Part shown: positions 47,052-58,620 of the stretch, one piece after another
How positions within the stretch are numbered: position 1 is the stretch's first letter
Layout of the letters: every line of letters begins with the position of its first letter
The notes under the pieces: generated by a model
Seen by the model: the letters and a program-made list of their open reading frames with translations, nothing else
What the model was told of the DNA's origin: nothing
Database searches by the model: none
Program-made: the position numbers and the translations under genes
Origin: Drosophila pseudoobscura
Taxonomy: Eukaryota; Arthropoda; Insecta; Diptera; Drosophilidae
Reading direction: 5' to 3'
DNA: 64,000 nt
NCBI RefSeq assembly: GCF_009870125.1
Contig: NC_046680.1
Coordinates: 4,154,001-4,218,000 of the forward strand

Positions 47052-48068
47052 TTAATTTAATTCACTGCGAAGGCGTCGATTACGCTTCCAGTCTCGCACT
47101 TTTTCACGCTGCATATCTTGACGAGTGCGTCGCTGCTGAGGCACTGGACCCCTTCTTCTTGTTGCATTCGTGTCGAATGCTTGGAAATGTGTAACCCTTG
47201 CGGGTGATTGCTCGATCCCGAGGCCGGTTCGTTGTTTTCTTAGCACTGTCTTCACCGGATATAAGCGTCCACTTTGGTTAGGTCCCAGCCCGTGCTCTCG
47301 GTCCCAGCCCTGCTTGACCATTAGCTGCAGGCCACGATTTTTGGAAGATATGTTAAACTTTTCCAGCTTGTGGGGCGGAAAAGCTTTCATATTGAACTGG
47401 TGCACGGTGGATGTTTGATGAACATACCACGGTGTCTCCTTGTAGTTTCTTTTGCAGATACGACAATGGAAGGGCGTTGTCGGGTCGCCGGCTATTTCTT
47501 CCGGTATATCAGCTTTTTCTGAATTGGGTGCAGTTTCTAGAATTTTTACTACTTCCGTATGACCTTTCAGCATGGCCAGTGTGAGAGCCGTGTTACCAGA
47601 TTTGTCTCGGACATCTGCGTGCGCCCCATTATGTAGAAGCCATGCTACCGCATCCTTGGCACCCTCACATGCAGCCATCATAAGTGCCGTCCAACCATAG
47701 ACGTCGCAGGCGTTCAGCTCCATGGCCTTGTCTGTGATGAGCATTTGAGACATCTCCTCCACCTTGTTGCTGATGGCGTAGCGGAAGAACTTGCTCTTGT
47801 CGAACGGCAGCAGTGGATCCCTCCCGGATCCATTTGACTTCTTATGTGTGTGTGTGGGAATGGCTCTACTAGTAGCTGGTGTGTGCAAAACTTCCTCATA
47901 GAACTTCTGTGCATCAGCTCCGTCCAGACCGTTTATTTTGTGCTTGGTGTCTTTTATTGGTTGCTGGGCGCATTCTATCTGGCCAGCTCGGACGAAACGT
48001 TTCAGTTGTAGCGGCAAAGTGGTTAGTGCCAACCAGTTTGGATGCAATTCGTCTCCAGCTGAATTCAT
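47052..48068 (-). CDS. GPANK1-like ankyrin/G-patch protein
   Basis: Single exon, 338 codons from the ATG at 48068 (MNSAGDELHPNW). Domains in order: two ankyrin repeats (VYGWTALMMAACEGAKDAVA and KSGNTALTLAMLKGHTEVVK, roughly residues 120-185); a C2H2-like segment FHCRICKRNY with distal histidines (WYVH, TVHQF); a G-patch (GLQLMVKQGWDREHGLGPNQ, then TGLG); and a basic Arg-rich tail. This is the architecture of human GPANK1. G-patch proteins usually activate DEAH helicases in RNA processing; the substrate of this one is not known. It is head-to-head with mus210 across 0.64 kb. From memory it corresponds to D. melanogaster CG8152. Confidence 0.85.
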   Translation of the reverse strand: MNSAGDELHPNWLALTTLPLQLKRFVRAGQIECAQQPIKDTKHKINGLDGADAQKFYEEVLHTPATSRAIPTHTHKKSNGSGRDPLLPFDKSKFFRYAISNKVEEMSQMLITDKAMELNACDVYGWTALMMAACEGAKDAVAWLLHNGAHADVRDKSGNTALTLAMLKGHTEVVKILETAPNSEKADIPEEIAGDPTTPFHCRICKRNYKETPWYVHQTSTVHQFNMKAFPPHKLEKFNISSKNRGLQLMVKQGWDREHGLGPNQSGRLYPVKTVLRKQRTGLGIEQSPARVTHFQAFDTNATRRRGPVPQQRRTRQDMQREKVRDWKRNRRLRSELN

Positions 48069-48711
48069 TTGCTTTGTAACAAAAATCAACTTAGTAAACA
48101 ATATTATATACAAGTGCTGTAAAACACACAAAAACTAGTGCTGCACGTTTTGTATCGAATCAAATAGATCTGTCTCCCGATTGTTGTTTTTTATTTAATT
48201 TACATCATATTAGTATTGCCAAAAGTTAATATATGTGCGAGTCTTATTTTGTGTTTGCAAGACAATTAAAAATAAAAACACTTGTTCCCCAGCTTAAGCC
48301 TAAATTTCAATCAAAAATAGTTTTATTTTTTATTTTTAGTTAAATTTCTTCGAATAATTTACACTTACAATAAATTCAACTCGATATTATCGCTGGAGTT
48401 TACCAGCACTGCTGTGTTGATGCTCTGTTTTCGCCTCTTCGTTTTGGCCTGTTTTCTTGGCAACCGCGTAAATGTAAATTTCGCAACTTGTTTAAATTGT
48501 TATTGAAATAGCAAGCGCAGGTTAATCGTAATTAATTAATTAATTAGATTAATTACCTAAATGAAACTACCTGAACTACAGTATAAAAGACGCAAGACTT
48601 GGTCTTTCGAAATCGTGACTTCAGAACTGCGCACTTAAAATCAATAACTGTAAGGGCCACGCTCTATACCTAAATGTGAAACGCCCAGGAGTAACGGGAA
48701 CAGTCCGAACA
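48069..48711. promoter_or_regulatory. Divergent promoter of the GPANK1-like gene and mus210
   Basis: 643 nt between two ATGs on opposite strands. It contains a TAAT-rich run (ATTAATTAATTAATTAGATT, about 48530-48550), a TCGATATTATCG element near 48381 that resembles but does not equal the DRE, and no TATA box for mus210. Shared control of two housekeeping-type genes is likely by arrangement. Confidence 0.45.
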
Positions 48712-51700
48712 ATGTCCGACGAAGAAGAAGACTCGGTGTCCGAGGGCTTCTCTGCCAGCGAAGATGAGTGGAAGCCCAACAAAGATGCTCGTGGAGGCGA
48801 ATCATCGGACGACGACGATAGCGAATTTGATGAGATGCAAGCAGCAGGGGCGGCTGGTGCTGCAGGGCCTAGTGGCCGATCATCTGCGGGCGCATCAAAA
48901 AAGAGGTAAGCAGACACTCACTGGACATTCAGTCCTTTTTGGTTAACACTGTGCCTCTGCAGGGATCAGAAACCGCCGAGCGGCATAAAGGGAGCTTCAG
49001 TAAAGAAGCGCAAGCCAAGTGGGCAATCTCTGCGCTCAAAGCTGTACAACAAGTACCGGCCGCCGCCCAAAACGTTTCAAACTTCACCCTCTCAGCAGAA
49101 CTCGCCATCAGCGTCGGGTTCAAAAAACGCAAGAACGCCCAATGAAAGCGGTTCACAGGATCGGCAGTATGCTGATTCCAGCAGTGAATCCAGCGTGGAG
49201 GACTATTTGGTGAATCCTGCCGACCTCGATCTGCGCTCGAGCTTCTTTTCGGCTCAGCCACCGTCAAAGGATAAATCGCCAGCGCCGCAATTCGATTGCA
49301 ATGCAGGTGTTAAAATTCTCTCCGACTCCGGTTCCGAGGATAACAACGACAGCAGCGTCGAGGACAAAGCGACCAATGCGTTTGACTTCCGCGGGCTCCT
49401 AGAGAATGCCAACAGTCTGGAGCGCACCAGGGATGCACTGGCCAGACGCGCCGTCACAGCCGCATCGCCGAAAAACCGCGCCGCAACAATGGATGTCAAT
49501 GCACTGCTTGCATTGGGCGAAAATCCAAATCAGAACTACGCCAAGGCTATCGAATCTGATAAGGACGAGGTGAAGGAGGAGCGAGCAGGGCGACGAGCTG
49601 CAGCAGAGGCCCCGCCGCCTCCCTTGGACGGACCGCCTCGTCTAAGCAAGACCAAGTCGACGCGCATAAAGCGGCACACCAAGACGCGGCCCGTGTCCAC
49701 TGTGGTGGCTGCTGCTCAAGACACAGACGACTCCGATTTTGAGGAAGTGGCAGGTAGGAGGAAATACAAGTAGTTTGTCTACGCTCCAGAAGGCGAGTGG
49801 CGTGTCGCGTGTCGCGTGTCGCGTTTGGAGCATGCTTATGAAAGTTGGTTGTGGCGCTCGATGGTGTTAATAGGATGGCATCCTGGTATCTGAAAAACAA
49901 AAGCTTCCAAATTGCTCTGTATGAGACTGTAGTTTTGTTTTGTACTTTATTTGTATTTATTCGAGTGAAAATAGAAATTACTCACAGACGTAAGGAACGG
50001 AATGAAGCTATGTAGTCGTATCTCTTCGATATATAGTATGTACCTATTTACTGTAACATATTGTTAGTCGATCAGACTAAAGAACTAGCCTAACACATTC
50101 CCCAGAATTTCACCCCAGTAGATGGCTTTTGTTGAGAGTGCTTTGCTTTAACCCAAACTAACAATAACTCCTGATGATAACCTGTGAAAGGTATTGGCCC
50201 GTGGCGTCGACGTCAAGCCGACAAAGTTCGTGATTTATGTATTGTATAAACCCCGTGTATTCGGAATCTGTACATCTCTGCGCCACTTATGCGGGCCTAA
50301 CCAAGAACCTACTATGAAAACGAAATCGAAAGTTCAACTACTGTGCTATAGAGGCTTCTGGAAACAAACAGAACACTTAAAATCTCTTCGATATCCATGA
50401 GTTCAGTGTAAAAGGATGGGGGGTTAAATGTCCATGGGGATGGGGATGGGGTGACATTTGAAAGAGAATTCAAATACTGTTGATTTTTTGTATCTAAATG
50501 TGGTTTAAATGTCTGCACACACGAGTATACGGAACCACGATTATATGCAATAAAGGCCACTCACTAATTATGAATACTTTATACAAACTGCATTTACATA
50601 CATACATACATACTATACAATAGCAGTACATGAGATTGTTTTGGGGAGTGTGAAGTTTGCGTTGAGACAAAAGCAAAGTCCAGAATTCAAGCAGATTGAA
50701 ATTCAAAATGCAAATAATAATCAATGTGCTATGTGCTATGTGCAGTGTGCAGAGTGCAGAGTGCACAACATTTGTGTAGTTACTTTATGGCAATTTCAAG
50801 TGTTTCAAACAAATGAACAACAAATAGCTAACCTAACCGATTAGAACTGATGTTTAACGAATTTACTTTAGCAAAATTATGGCCATTCCACAGAGTATTT
50901 AGCAGTAGCATCGCATAGCATCTGCAGAGTGAATTCTGAATGCAGAATGCAGAGTAAGAAAAACAGAATTAATAAAAGAATAAGTAACAAATGAATCCGT
51001 AATTTTAGCGCAATTTAGTGAATGGAATGTTGATTGTAATATTAATTCAGTAATTCACTAATTCGTAATTCAGTATTAAACTTAAAACCGCACTTTAAAT
51101 GATGTAATAAAATAAATGCAAATGTTAAAAAGAGTTAATGGCTCTGGTCTGCTGTATGCTCTCGGGGGTGGTGTGCTATCCAGGCCCCTATAATATATAG
51201 CCTTAATGTAAGCCCCCACTTCGCCAGTGTCGCCACTTCCTCATTGTACCCCACTTCCCATTGCAGACGCGGAACTTGGCAGCGACGAGGATGGTGCCGC
51301 CACTCCGAACATCTCTGGCGATCTGGAAATCCACATCGGCCTGCAGTCCGGCCACGTTACCAAGGAGCAGAAGAGCCAGCACGAACTGGAGATGGCGCTC
51401 AAGCGTCGGCTCAACCGCGACATTAAGGATCGATATCAGCTGCAGCACAAGGTCAGTCTGCTGGCCCAAATGACGCGCAGCATGCTGTACAATCGCCTGC
51501 TGGGCGACTCCGAGCTAATGAACGGGGCATTGAAGCTGCTGCCCAGCAGGAATGCCTATCCCACGGAGCGGGGCACCGAGCTGAAGTATCTGCAATCCTT
51601 TGTCACCTGGTTCAAAACTGCCATCAAACTACTGAGCCCCCACTTGTATCCCGAGCGAACGGCTGGTACCAAGCAGGGCATTGTCAAAGAGCTGCTCACG

Positions 51701-54225
51701 CAAATTTCGCGTAAGGAAGCTCGCTGCAAGCAGGATATGATCTTCATATTTATTGTTCTTGCGCGAGGTATGGGCATGCACTGCCGGCTGATCGTCAATC
51801 TACAGCCAATGCCGTTGCGGCCGGCAGCCAGTGACCTAATTCCCATCAAGCTGAAGTCGAATGAAGCGAATAGGAATCGAAGTCAGACGGTCGACTCCGA
51901 TGATAAGAGCGACTCCGGTGGCGAAACGACGGAGCGCAAAGGTGCTGCCAAGGCCAAGCCCGCGGGGGTGAGCAGTGTAATGAACACTAGCAAGCCAAAG
52001 CTGGGCTCCCCAACAGAACCTAAAGGACCGAATCCCAGTTCACGCAGATTAAAAAGTGTCAAGAAGGAGAGCGGTGCAGCTAAGCCGGCCAAAAAAGAGG
52101 CTGAAGACATAAAGCCGGGCTGTAGTCCCATCGCAAAGTCCAGGATAGTCAAGAAGGAACCAGAGCGGGCACTGAAATCTGACGTGGTCGCAAGCCCTCC
52201 TAAAAGTGGTCTTAAAGCGCACTCAAAGTCCGAAAAATGTGTCTTCGAGGAAAAACCAAGTACTTCGAAAGCAGCCAGGCCGCAGTTGTCTGCGCTAAAG
52301 CGTGCCAGTACGGTTACAGGAATGGCGGCCGCGGACGAGAGTAAGAAATCCAGGTTGGCTCCTGACAATTCGTTCTCCCCAGTAGCAGGACGTACGCGCA
52401 AAGCAGCTGAAAGGCCAATACCTGCAGCTCTGCAAAAGAACAGAGTGGGGTCCCCGCAGAAGGTCGGATCCCCCGTCATTCCTAAACTGGTCTTTTCAAA
52501 AGCCAAACTGCAGAATGCCAAGCACAGTGATGCCGAGAACGCAAATCCCACAGAGAAGCATCAGCCGCAGCATAAGCAGCAGCTAGGTACGCGAGAAACA
52601 CGGTCGCGTAGCAAGTCGCCAAAGGTCCACATCTCACCCACTTTTTTAACGGTTAAATCTGGCGCAGCAAGAGCAGATAGCACTCCGAGCCAGGCGCTTA
52701 CCAAGAGCCAAGAGGCTGAGGCTGGGGCTGGGGCCAGAACGGCTTCTGGACGGCAGCTTCGGACTCGACAGCCGAAGATCGGAAAACAGGCCATACCGCA
52801 GTTAGATGGCGCCGACGACCTGCCAGTGGCCAAGAAGCGTCTGAAGTTGGAGAAGCTACAGAGGTCGCCCGACTCCGACGAAGTATTTGAGCCAGCCAGG
52901 CCAGTGAAGAAAGCGCCGGTTCTGCCCAAGGCAGTGGAAAAGTTGCGCAAGGACAGGCGAGTCTTGTCCACAGACGATGAGAGCGGCTCAAAAGGCAAGC
53001 CCAGGCCTGACGCATCCGACATGTGGGTTGAGGTCTGGTCCGAGGTGGAGGAGCAGTGGATCTGCATTGACTTGGTGAAGCTAAAGTTGCACTGCGTAGA
53101 CACCATCAGGGTAAGACATAATATTCCAGAGCCATCAGATATGTTAACATCGTGCCCTTGCAGAAAAATGCATCTCCAGGCCTGGCCTACGTATTTGCTT
53201 TCCAGGATGATCTGAGTCTAAAGGATGTGACCGCTCGCTACTGCGCCAATTGGAGCTCCGTCGTTCGAAAGGCACGCGTTGAAAAGGGCTGGATCGATGA
53301 AACCATCGCTCCGTATCTGGGTCGTCGCACCAAAAGGGACATCTGCGAGGATGAGCAGCTGCGGCGCATACACTCGGAGAAGCCCCTTCCCAAGTCCATA
53401 GCCGAATTCAAAGATCATCCGCTGTATGTTCTCGAACGGCACCTTCTGAAGTTTCAGGGCCTCTATCCGGCAGATGCGCCGACTCTTGGCTTTATACGTG
53501 GGGAAGCTGTCTATTCCAGAGATTGTGTGCATCTTCTCCACTCCCGGGAAATCTGGCTCAAGAGCGCCCGCGTCGTGAAGCTGGGTGAGCAGCCCTACAA
53601 GATTGTCAAGGCGCGTCCTAAGTGGGATAAGGTAGGCGAGCATCCACATCGAGATCGAGCATCCTTATTGACTAATGTAATGTATATGCTCTGCCAGCTC
53701 ACGCGCTCTGTTATTAAAGACCAGCCACTTGAGATATTCGGCTACTGGCAAACACAGGACTACGAACCTCCCACCGCGGAGAACGGCATTGTGCCGCGCA
53801 ATGCCTACGGCAATGTGGAGCTATTCAAGGCCTGCATGCTTCCCAAGAAAACGGTGCACCTGAGGCGTAAGTTCTATTAGCCGTGGGGATACCACGCCAT
53901 AATTCTCTTGCTTTTTTATTTATTGTGTATTTTTCGTTTGTCGACAGTGCCCGGACTGATGCGCGTTTGCAAGAAGCTGAACATTGATTGTGCCAATGCA
54001 GTGATCGGCTTTGACTTCCACCAGGGCGCTTGCCACCCCATGCTAGATGGCTTCGTTGTCTGCGAAGAGTTCCGCGAAGTGGTCTGTGCGGCTTGGGAAG
54101 AAGATCAGCAGGAGCAGGCGCGCAAAGAGCAGGAGAAGTACGAGACCCGAGTCTTTGGCAATTGGAAGAAGCTCATCAAGGGTCTGATTATACGCGAGCG
54201 TCTCAAGAGGAAGTATAATTTCTAA
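48712..54225 (+). CDS. mus210: XPC DNA damage recognition protein (Rad4 family)
   Basis: Six exons: 48712-48905, 48963-49753, 51267-53110, 53164-53631, 53698-53866, 53948-54225; 1247 residues, close to the known fly XPC. The N-terminal third is acidic and Lys/Ser-rich. The transglutaminase-like fold comes in two parts: ARCKQDMIFIFIVLARGMGM and DMWVEVWSEVEEQWICIDL, separated by a long disordered Lys/Ser/Pro insert as in animal XPC. Then BHD1 (IAEFKDHPLYVLERHL), BHD2 (FGYWQTQDYEPP) and BHD3 (IVPRNAYGNVELF; CVKKLN-like VCKKLNIDCANAVIGFDFH). It ends with a basic segment after VCEEF. Role: with Rad23, finds helix-distorting lesions to start global genome nucleotide excision repair in the nucleus. 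Start is the first ATG after the divergent promoter (ACAATGTCC). Confidence 0.93.
49754..51266 (+). other. mus210 intron 2, 1.5 kb
   Basis: Joins a split Asp codon. It begins with CGTGTCG tandem copies (about 49800-49825), then is AT-rich with a CATA microsatellite near 50597. No exon or nested gene seen. Confidence 0.6.
53632..53697 (+). other. mus210: mus210 stop-free intron (66 nt)
   Basis: GTAGGC donor, CTAAT branch-like site and TCTGCCAG acceptor. It is a multiple of three without stop codons, so it could be mistaken for coding sequence. Its translation (VGEHPHRD...) interrupts the alignment of PKWDK with LTRSV/FGYWQT in XPC. Confidence 0.75.
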
Positions 54226-54306
54226 ATGTTTAATTTTCTTTGTGTTTTCGTGTCGATTGACTTTCTTCTTTGTCTCAGTTTCGAGCTCCAAATTATGTTC
54301 CATTTA

Positions 54307-54349
54307 AATAAACTCTGCGATTAATTTCTTTCTTTCGAATTCATTTATT
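54307..54349. terminator. Facing poly(A) signals of mus210 and the RabGAP
   Basis: AATAAA on the plus strand at 54307-54312 and AATAAA on the minus strand at 54344-54349. Cleavage 15-25 nt downstream of each would make the two 3' ends overlap or abut. Confidence 0.55.
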
Positions 54350-54794
54350 TAGCGACTGTTTAGTATTTGATTTTCGGTAGCTTTACATATGCATAATCAA
54401 TCGTATATTATTATTTGGTATCAGTTAATTTACAAAACGACTTTTCATTAGCTGAGTAAGTATAAAGACATTGACGACTAACGTTTGAATATATAGAGGA
54501 AAGGAAAAACAGTAATTGGGCTCCGACTCTTCCAGGCGTCGTCAATTGTATCTCATCAAATATCTCATAGTAAGCAGTGTGGTGGTAGTCAAGTCTCTAC
54601 AAGAGCATGGAATGCATCGGAACACTAGTAAACTAAGGCAATCTATAAATAAAATCGAGAACTAATATGCAAAAAGAGTGGCTTATCGCTTCAGTTGGTT
54701 CAACTTCAGTACTCCACACTGATCTGCCGTTAAGTTCGATCAGTTCCAGTCAGAATCAATGGGAGTTTCGGTCAAGTTCCACTGCTGCCTAAAC

Positions 54795-57700
54795 CTACGC
54801 AGGCAAGGTCGTGGCCGACTGCCTGCCCGTCGACACGGGGTTGCCCGGAGACGGTGTCGCACTGGTCGTCTGCTGATGCTGCAAACAGCTCTGGGCCTTC
54901 AAATACTCGACATACATTCGCCTGGCTTGGTTGAGAACGCGTGTAACGTCGTGCTTGCGCACCATCTTGTCAAAGTGCATCGCAATCTCGTTGTAGTCCA
55001 TTCCCGCTTTCATGATGGTGTTGCGGTGCTGCAGCAGCAGGGTAAGGCAAAGGAACATCAGGAAGGCATTGCCACCGCCGAATTCTGACGGCGGAGGTAG
55101 TGCCGTCGACGTGGTGCCAAGTGTTCCGGCGATTCCATTCAGATTGCCCGTTCGTTGTGGCGAATGTGTGTACGCGCTCTCGTCATCGGCATTGGTGGCA
55201 ATCTCCACAAGCGGGGATACTTCCACCAAATTCGGCTCTGTTGAGATGGGCAGGATCACCTCTGGCAGGCTACTGCTGTTGCGCATTCCCAGCGGACTAT
55301 GCCCGTCCAGCAGCAGCTGGCTTTCGTCGATGAACGGATTGAAAGTGCGGGACTCGTTCAGCTGGACGCTGTTGCTCTTGGTGGCCGCTAGTCGCTGGCG
55401 ACGTCGCATGTGCAGTTCGCTGACGTCGGGACACGTTATGATCTCGTTCTCCTTAAGATCATCTACCATGTCCAGCGTGTCCTTGTCCAGCTCTTCGTAC
55501 TCTATTCCGTCTGAATCCATCGGCCGTTTTGTGCTCTCCGTGAAGGGGAGGCCGAACACTTGGCGATCCAAGTTTTCCGCCTCCAGACGCAGCTCACGTG
55601 TTATTGCGTTTGTCATGGGATAATATTCTTGATCCTGGTCTGGCTCCTGGTCGGGCGTGCAGTCGCTGGTATTTCTCACCTCTGGCACCCGGTCTCCCGG
55701 TTCCCTCTGTTGCAGGTCCGGAGTGCGGAGTCCTGGCGAGATGTTCTCCAACTCCAGCTGCAGATTGTAGCTGCTCAAGTCTTGCGCCTGTTGTATGGCC
55801 GTTGCCGCTGTTGAGGCGCTCCAACTAGTATCTGGCAGCGAAGAAGAGTCGGACTCATCGAGGGACCCTCCCAGTCCGGCTTTGGTCAACTGAACCAGCG
55901 GCTTGGAGAGCGAAGTAGAGTCTGGGGGAGACCGCTTTTCGCCCAAAAACTGCTGATTGGCAATTCGATCTGAGATGCGGTTCTTATTAATTGTTGCGAA
56001 ATTGAGAAATTCGTTGAAGTTCTTGACAAGCTTGGGCGGCATCTGGCTTTCGCCATTACCGGAGATGGCAGTCTCGCCATCTTCATTGAACGGAATACCA
56101 ATGCGGCTCGTCGATGCAAGCTTCTCCTTGAGGTCCTTGAAGTGGCTGCCGCTACTGACGCGCTTTACACTCTCGCTGACGTGACTGGCATTCGATGCCA
56201 ATTGCTTTGCAATTATATTGCTTACGGATAAAATGTTATTTTGCTGTGGCTTTTGTCCCACGGGGCCCTGCGGTGCCTCGTCCAAGTTGCAAGATGAGGA
56301 TGAACTGCACAGGAAGGCCCGTCCTGGAGAGGCTGATTTTGGGCTTTCCGCGCCTGGGGCCTTTTGGGCATCATCTTTAAAAGGATTCGTTTCAAGAAAA
56401 CGCGGGGAGTCCTTCCTATCAAATACATCATCATCCTCCTCGGAATCCTCGCCGGCAGTTAGTTTTTGCACAGACTGAACGATTGTGCTTTCCGTGGCCC
56501 CCTCAATCAGCGCCAACATTTTTGACTCGTCTAGGCTCTGGTGCACTTTGGCAGAAGTTCGTCGCTGACGACGAGCAGCTGCCCCCGCATGACGAGACAT
56601 ATTGTCGTCCAGACTGTGATTCAACCGCTTTGTGCTGTCCAGAGCATGGCCGCTGGCCCCGAGGGAAGAGCTTAACGAGCTGAGAGATGCGGACGAGCTC
56701 TGACGGCGTAGTGCACAGACCTTTGTGTAAGGATTCTCTCGCGGTTTGTTTAATAGATAAGAAGGACTGGTCGGCGTCGCGCTGTAGGAGCTGGAGAACG
56801 TGCTGGCACTGCTGGGCACTGAGGCATCCGCAATGGCCAAGAATTCCTGCAAGATGCCCATTTCGAATTTGAATAAATCATATAAAAATATCAAATATAA
56901 AGCTAAATATATTTTATATTCACAAACCTTCTCAAACAACTGAAGCTCCTTTTCGCTACTGGGATTGCTGCCATAACGGAGCGAGCTCCACTGTACCTCC
57001 AGCATGCGCAGCGCATCCTCGAATGGGAACTCCCGCTTCAGCTCGAGCAGCAGCCAACGGTAACAGAAGAGTAAATCGTCTGCCTGCTGCGACTTGAGGT
57101 ACTCCCAGAACTCGGGATCGTAGAAGCTTAGTGCCTCTGTGAGGTGTGCGAACTTCTGCGTCATCGCGATGCCGTCTAGCATGAAGTTACCGCGGACTCG
57201 AGACATAATGGCACAGAAGCATATGTAGGCCTGGGCTTCATCGTTCATGGTGACCAGAAGGGGCGAGGCTATATCCGACATTCCCTGACAATAGCTCACC
57301 GAGGGATGGTTCAGGGCGTAGGTGGTGAGGATGTTGAAAAGCGATGCAATGTTCTGATTGTCGTCGCTGCCGGCGTAGAACGGATGCAGTCGGTCCGTGC
57401 GCAGGACATCCTTTTTCACCATGCTGGTTACGTAGGCGAGTTCTCCGGCCACACTGCCCCGTTTAATGGCCGCCTTCCATGTGTCCCTAAGCCTGCAGTA
57501 CTGCTCCGACTTGCGCCGCATAAACTCCATACGCTGATGCCCATCCAAGGCCAGTCCGTGTGTCCCGCCTGGATAGACATTAAGCAGGTGCTTCCACACA
57601 ACGCGGCGAAGGCTAGGATCGATCCCGCCCAGGAAGATCACCTTGTGCAACTCATCCTTGCGCTGGATCTGGCCTAGAGCATCTAGGAACAGGCGAAATT

Positions 57701-58407
57701 CGCTGTCGCACATGGGAGGACGAGGCGGAAGATTGGCCATGTGTTCCTCGGACAAATTGAATGCCTTCTGAACGATCGAAAAAGTCTTTTCCATGTGATT
57801 CATGATGAGACCCGGCAGTTTCGTCTGCATGTGTTGAACATATTTCTGCGAGACTCCCAACGACTGCAGCGGCGACACCAGCTCCCGGGCAGATGCATGA
57901 CCGCCACCACTAGCACTCCCCCCACTTGGGGAGGCAGAGAGTGTCGATGAGGTAATGCTGCTTGATCGGCTGGTGGTTGCGGGTGACTCCGTCTCGCACT
58001 CCCTTACCAATGTGAACGGTTTCACATCGATCTGCAGCATCAAACAGGGCTCTGAGGCTGTCTGTATGGAAATGTTGTGAATTCGAAGAAACGCCGCATC
58101 GAGGTCCCAATCAGAGCGGACGGCCAAGTAAATTTCATTGCCAGCCGGATCAAAGGCTTTGTATTTAATGGAGAAGTCCGACTTGACGTCAAACGCCTTG
58201 GCGAGCAAAGAGTACAGAACCTCCAAAGTTGTAATCTGGGGGTCTACCGAAAACTTTCGCCACTCTGGTTTGGTGGTCGACTCGCATTTCTGCAACCAAT
58301 GTGAAATGTGATAAACGCGAAGCAGTGGCCTTTGTTGTCTCGCTGGCCCTCTTGCTACTCACCTTCACTTTAACTCTCACAGCCTCTCTGGGGCAAATGC
58401 CTGCCAT
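54795..58407 (-). CDS. TBC1D25-like RabGAP with PB1 domain
   Basis: Three exons, 58363-58407, 56928-58289 and 54795-56846; 1152 residues. The 15-codon first exon (MAGICPREAVRVKVK) joins KCESTTKPEWRKF, reconstituting the N-terminal PB1-like domain of TBC1D25/OATL1. The TBC domain follows from about residue 232, with the arginine finger in VKKDVLRTDR (~311) and the glutamine finger in YCQGMSDIA (~349), both intact, so GAP activity is expected. The C-terminal half is long, Ser/Glu-rich and largely disordered, with candidate LIR-like acidic motifs (EYEEL), and ends with a hydrophobic patch NAFLMFLCLTLLL. Human TBC1D25 binds Atg8 proteins and acts on Rab33B in autophagosome maturation; the fly target is inferred. 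Tail-to-tail with mus210. From memory it corresponds to D. melanogaster CG8155. Confidence 0.88.
56847..56927 (-). other. RabGAP stop-free intron (81 nt)
   Basis: GTTTGTG donor and TTGCAG acceptor. A multiple of three without stops, but very AT-rich (VCEYKIYLALYL...), inserted between LFEK and EFLAIAD inside the TBC domain. Composition shows it is an intron. Confidence 0.75.
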
Positions 58408-58620
58408 CTTGTTGTTGCACTTTGCGACTAACTTGTTTCCATTATTTTCATATTTTTTCTTTTGTTTGTATTTGATTGCTTTGGAGCGAATCAAGAGGTC
58501 GCAAGTAGAGCTGTTGTTAGTGATGTACCGATGTTCACTGATGTTTTCCGATGTTTTTGCTGCTACCGATGTTGAGTGATGCATCGATGTTTTGCAAAAC
58601 ATCGGTAGTTTCATTTCATA
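58408..58620 (-). promoter_or_regulatory. RabGAP promoter with GATGTT cluster and palindrome
   Basis: Five GATGTT units lie between 58539 and 58590, several inside CCGATGTT or TCGATGTT, ending in a perfect 20-bp palindrome CGATGTTTTGCAAAACATCG at 58585-58604. It sits 130-200 nt upstream of the ATG and is likely promoter DNA. Confidence 0.45.

Noticed and set aside
51883..53106. Long antisense frames over mus210 exon 3
   Set aside because: Antisense shadow of the Lys/Ser-rich insert.
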